Assembly: GCA_016714165.1 (NCBI GenBank)
Contig: JADJNU010000001.1
Location: 682,001 to 746,000, forward strand
Length of the DNA stretch: 64,000 bases
From: Bdellovibrionales bacterium
GTDB lineage: Bacteria; Bdellovibrionota; Bdellovibrionia; Bdellovibrionales; UBA1609
Direction: 5' to 3'
The notes beneath the pieces were generated by a model that searched no databases, had not been told where the DNA came from, and saw only the letters and a program-made list of their open reading frames with translations. A program made the position numbers and the translations under genes. Within the stretch, counting starts at the first letter, position 1. Each line of letters starts with the position of its first letter. Positions 61,861 through 64,000 of this stretch are shown here, one piece after another.

Positions 61861-62583
61861 CTACCCGTATCTAAATTCATGACTCAAAAATCTCATGGGC
61901 ACCCAAACTACTACTGCGCATATAGCGACTGATCACTTTCGCCCGGCCCTATGGTGTGTGCTCATCTCACTTGTGTGGCGTTCGGTTCAAGTCTTCTGGC
62001 CTTCGTGTTTAAACTTGAGTAGCCGTAGCAATTCTCATGTGGCAACCTTCATCCTTGAGATTGTTGGCCCCGGCCCCCGTCCTCTCCTTTTTGCCTTAAG
62101 CATCGGCATTGGTATATTTCACCACCCACGTAATTATGCTACCATAGTCTCGACTCAAAAATCCTCAAGAATTGGCTCCCAATAGGGGCTATAGCGCTTT
62201 TTTTTGCCGAAAACACGGGTAAACTATAGACATGAAAGTCACTTCTGCACTCAAGAACTTGCGGGCTAGGATTGATTTTCAAATAGGTTCTGCTGGAGCC
62301 AGATATTTTCAGCTCAGCCAAACTCAATCAAGCTAAATCCTTCAGAATCACTCAAGATGGGATATGATGGGAGCAAAGGATGCACGCTTTGGGAAGATGC
62401 CGCTGACCTCGCAAAGCGCACTGACCGGCCAATTAGGTTTACAGGTTTTGCCTATTCCTTCTCGCGTAGCGATTGACAGAATAAATCCAAGGTACCCGGC
62501 CCATAAGTTCAATCGTCTCGGAGACACTCCCAAGTTCGAGAAATCACGACGATCGACCGCGAGCCTGATAGTAGAATTGTATT
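61861..62583. other. No supported gene; second rpmJ-like 41-bp repeat inside
   Basis: Contains the second 41-bp direct repeat at 62230-62270 (MKVTSALKNLRA, then unrelated codons). Frames at 61895-62185 and 62364-62669 lack ribosome binding sites and protein-like features. The region is likely a decayed insertion scar. Confidence 0.45.
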
Positions 62584-62724
62584 TTATTGTTTCAACTGGT
62601 GCTTTAGCTTTTTCTCACGAAGGACATTCATTTTCTCAGCAACTGAAATCCTGCCCCGCTCTCTACTAGGTCCCCGCGCCACAAGAAATGACAACTTGCC
62701 TTTAGCTTTAATAAATTGATGCAT
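62584..62724 (-). CDS. Possible small basic protein, 46 residues
   Basis: ATG 62724 to a TAA at 62584-62586. Sequence starts MHQFIKAKGKLSFLVARGPS and continues RERGRISVAEKMNVLREKK; very rich in Lys and Arg. GGGAGAG lies 7 nt upstream. It could be a real small nucleic-acid-binding protein or a transposon scrap. No homology evidence. Confidence 0.35.
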   Translation of the reverse strand: MHQFIKAKGKLSFLVARGPSRERGRISVAEKMNVLREKKLKHQLKQ

Positions 62725-62781
62725 TTTGCTACTCTCCCGCCTACCGATATTTGTACACTTTTAAAATTGGGAGGGGGTTCC

Positions 62782-64000
62782 TTGAAAATCACATTTGGTC
62801 TATCGTTGTCTTTGCTCGCATTAGGCTTAACAGCATGTTCTGGCGGAGGAGGTGGAGGCGGCGGCAGTGGCCCGGAAAACGCACCTCAGTCAAAAGAGGA
62901 AGCCCTACAAAGACTTTCCCCTCAACACAAAGCGAACTTTGAAGCCTGGCAAAGCAAAGTGGTTAAAGCCTGTGATTCAGCAGATGCATTTGGTTTACAT
63001 AAGGAAAATAAGATGGAACAAGACGGAATCGATGGTGCAGCTCTGATCAAGATGAACAGTGGATCTGTCGTATTTTCTGACGGTAAAAATCTTGCGATTT
63101 TAGCTGGCTACAATAGCTTTTCTGGTGTTGGTAACACAAAAACTGAAGAAACACTTGAAGTAAACGGCCAAGGTTATACAGTTTCGGCCGAAACAAAAAG
63201 GGAAGGGTCAACCTGTTCCGTATTTTTGTTTGGGCAAAAGGTCTATGAAACGGGTATTGCAGAAAGCTTTATTATTGGAACTCAATACTCCCCATATAGA
63301 GAAGCCTCCGCGACATCACAAATCCCAGTAGTGAAAAATCTTGGTGTTAATGGCGCAGGTGAGGTTGTACAGCACGGCATATATGCTTTACTGTCCCAAA
63401 CATTAAAGCCCTCTAAGGAAGCACAAGCATTTGTTGGTCAGATCTTTGGCTTGAATGCAGAGCAATCTGCGAAGCTATTTAGGTTAACCGATTATACGTC
63501 AGCTGATTCTGCCGTTCGTATTGATTCTGACCAGTCTTCAGTTTGGAGCAATAGCGAATGCGGAAATTTAATTTCACAAGCTTCAGGATTGAAAATAGCT
63601 TTTGATGGCACCTTGAGAGTTTTAAATCTTGAGGTTAGACTACAAGTTCCTCAGTTTGATTTTAAAGGCACAAAGAATACAGAGGACAACGGAAACTTGA
63701 AACTGACCTTAAGCTCAACAATCATCAAAAAAGATAATGGTTTTTTATATAATATCAAAAGCTTACAAAATGACGGCCTTGTACTATTTAGCCAAGCCGA
63801 GGCCGAAACTTGCACGAAGGATCGTGTAACTGCTTATTCTGGCGCCTTCGCGAGAAATTATGCAATTTCGCCATCAACTCAAGTGATGTTTAGTCCCTGC
63901 CGAACAATTTTCCCTGAAATTGAAAATGTATCTTATAAAAATGGGCTGCTAAAATCTTTAATTCCGATTGTTTTCGCCAATGTAACGCCCGCAAGTCAGT
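62782..64000 (+). CDS. Lipoprotein with poly-Gly tether, cut by window edge
   Basis: Open from a TTG at 62782 to the window end (406 codons), with GGGAGGGGG 5 nt upstream. Signal MKITFGLSLSLLALGLTAC has a lipobox LTAC at residue 19, followed by S and seven glycines, a flexible tether typical of surface lipoproteins in this group. The visible part has several Cys and beta-rich segments, for example VVFSDGKNLAILAGYNSF. No family recognised. The 3' end is missing. Confidence 0.75.
   Translation, partial: MKITFGLSLSLLALGLTACSGGGGGGGGSGPENAPQSKEEALQRLSPQHKANFEAWQSKVVKACDSADAFGLHKENKMEQDGIDGAALIKMNSGSVVFSDGKNLAILAGYNSFSGVGNTKTEETLEVNGQGYTVSAETKREGSTCSVFLFGQKVYETGIAESFIIGTQYSPYREASATSQIPVVKNLGVNGAGEVVQHGIYALLSQTLKPSKEAQAFVGQIFGLNAEQSAKLFRLTDYTSADSAVRIDSDQSSVWSNSECGNLISQASGLKIAFDGTLRVLNLEVRLQVPQFDFKGTKNTEDNGNLKLTLSSTIIKKDNGFLYNIKSLQNDGLVLFSQAEAETCTKDRVTAYSGAFARNYAISPSTQVMFSPCRTIFPEIENVSYKNGLLKSLIPIVFANVTPASQ

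Noticed and set aside
61895..62185. 96-codon plus-strand frame in the IS3-adjacent gap
   Set aside because: No ribosome binding site and no domain; the region looks like decayed insertion sequence.

Overview
The window looks like chromosomal DNA of a Bdellovibrionota-type bacterium. This is inferred from gene content, not from any marker search. The supporting signs are a mid-40s GC impression, many short-signal lipoproteins and exported proteins of unknown function, a zinc-finger plus histone-fold protein, HExxH proteases with signal peptides, and ordinary housekeeping genes scattered between accessory blocks.

Layout. 0-10 kb: start of ddl (minus, cut by the window edge), a vWA lipoprotein, a frameshifted PotD-like binding protein, a short-chain dehydrogenase, an RsuA/RluB-type pseudouridine synthase, YebC, SufE and a large exported methyltransferase. 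10-22.6 kb: a rearranged accessory region. It holds a decayed ISNCY-type transposase, two nearly identical 736-bp direct repeats carrying a two-repeat exported protein (each copy frameshifted at a different homopolymer), two diverged secreted caspase-like proteins, one intact and one truncated sterol-desaturase-type hydroxylase, a frameshifted ceramidase-like gene with a decayed partial duplicate, a broken beta-helix protein and a broken O-methyltransferase. 22.7-34.8 kb: mostly core genes (CCA-adding enzyme, QueG, Fe-SOD, HisS, formimidoylglutamase-like, a HIBCH-type hydrolase) with some exported unknowns. 34.8-48 kb: an outer-membrane protein, the zinc-finger histone-fold gene overlapping marC, a frameshifted GH31 glycosidase, a TIM-barrel-like lipoprotein, a Cys-rich lipoprotein ending in a Hint (hedgehog/intein) domain, and a vWA lipoprotein. 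48-57 kb: a TauE/SafE permease, tRNA-Leu(CAG), a SpoIIE-type phosphatase, a three-gene overlapping operon ending in a metzincin, a P-type ATPase broken by two frameshifts beside a membrane-anchored LuxR-type regulator, a b561-type cytochrome and a PepSY protein. 57-64 kb: a minus-strand run of HAD, methyltransferase-cupin and DUF1653-GNAT genes, then a lipoprotein cassette bounded by inverted IS3 remnants and, outside them, by direct repeats of the start of an rpmJ-like gene. A truncated poly-Gly lipoprotein closes the window.

Two signatures cut across the window. Frameshifts, mostly at short homopolymers, sit in dispensable genes while translation and cofactor genes are intact. Short in-frame tandem duplications of 6-21 nt recur inside coding sequences. 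Both point to replication slippage; assembly error at homopolymers is the main alternative for the frameshifts.
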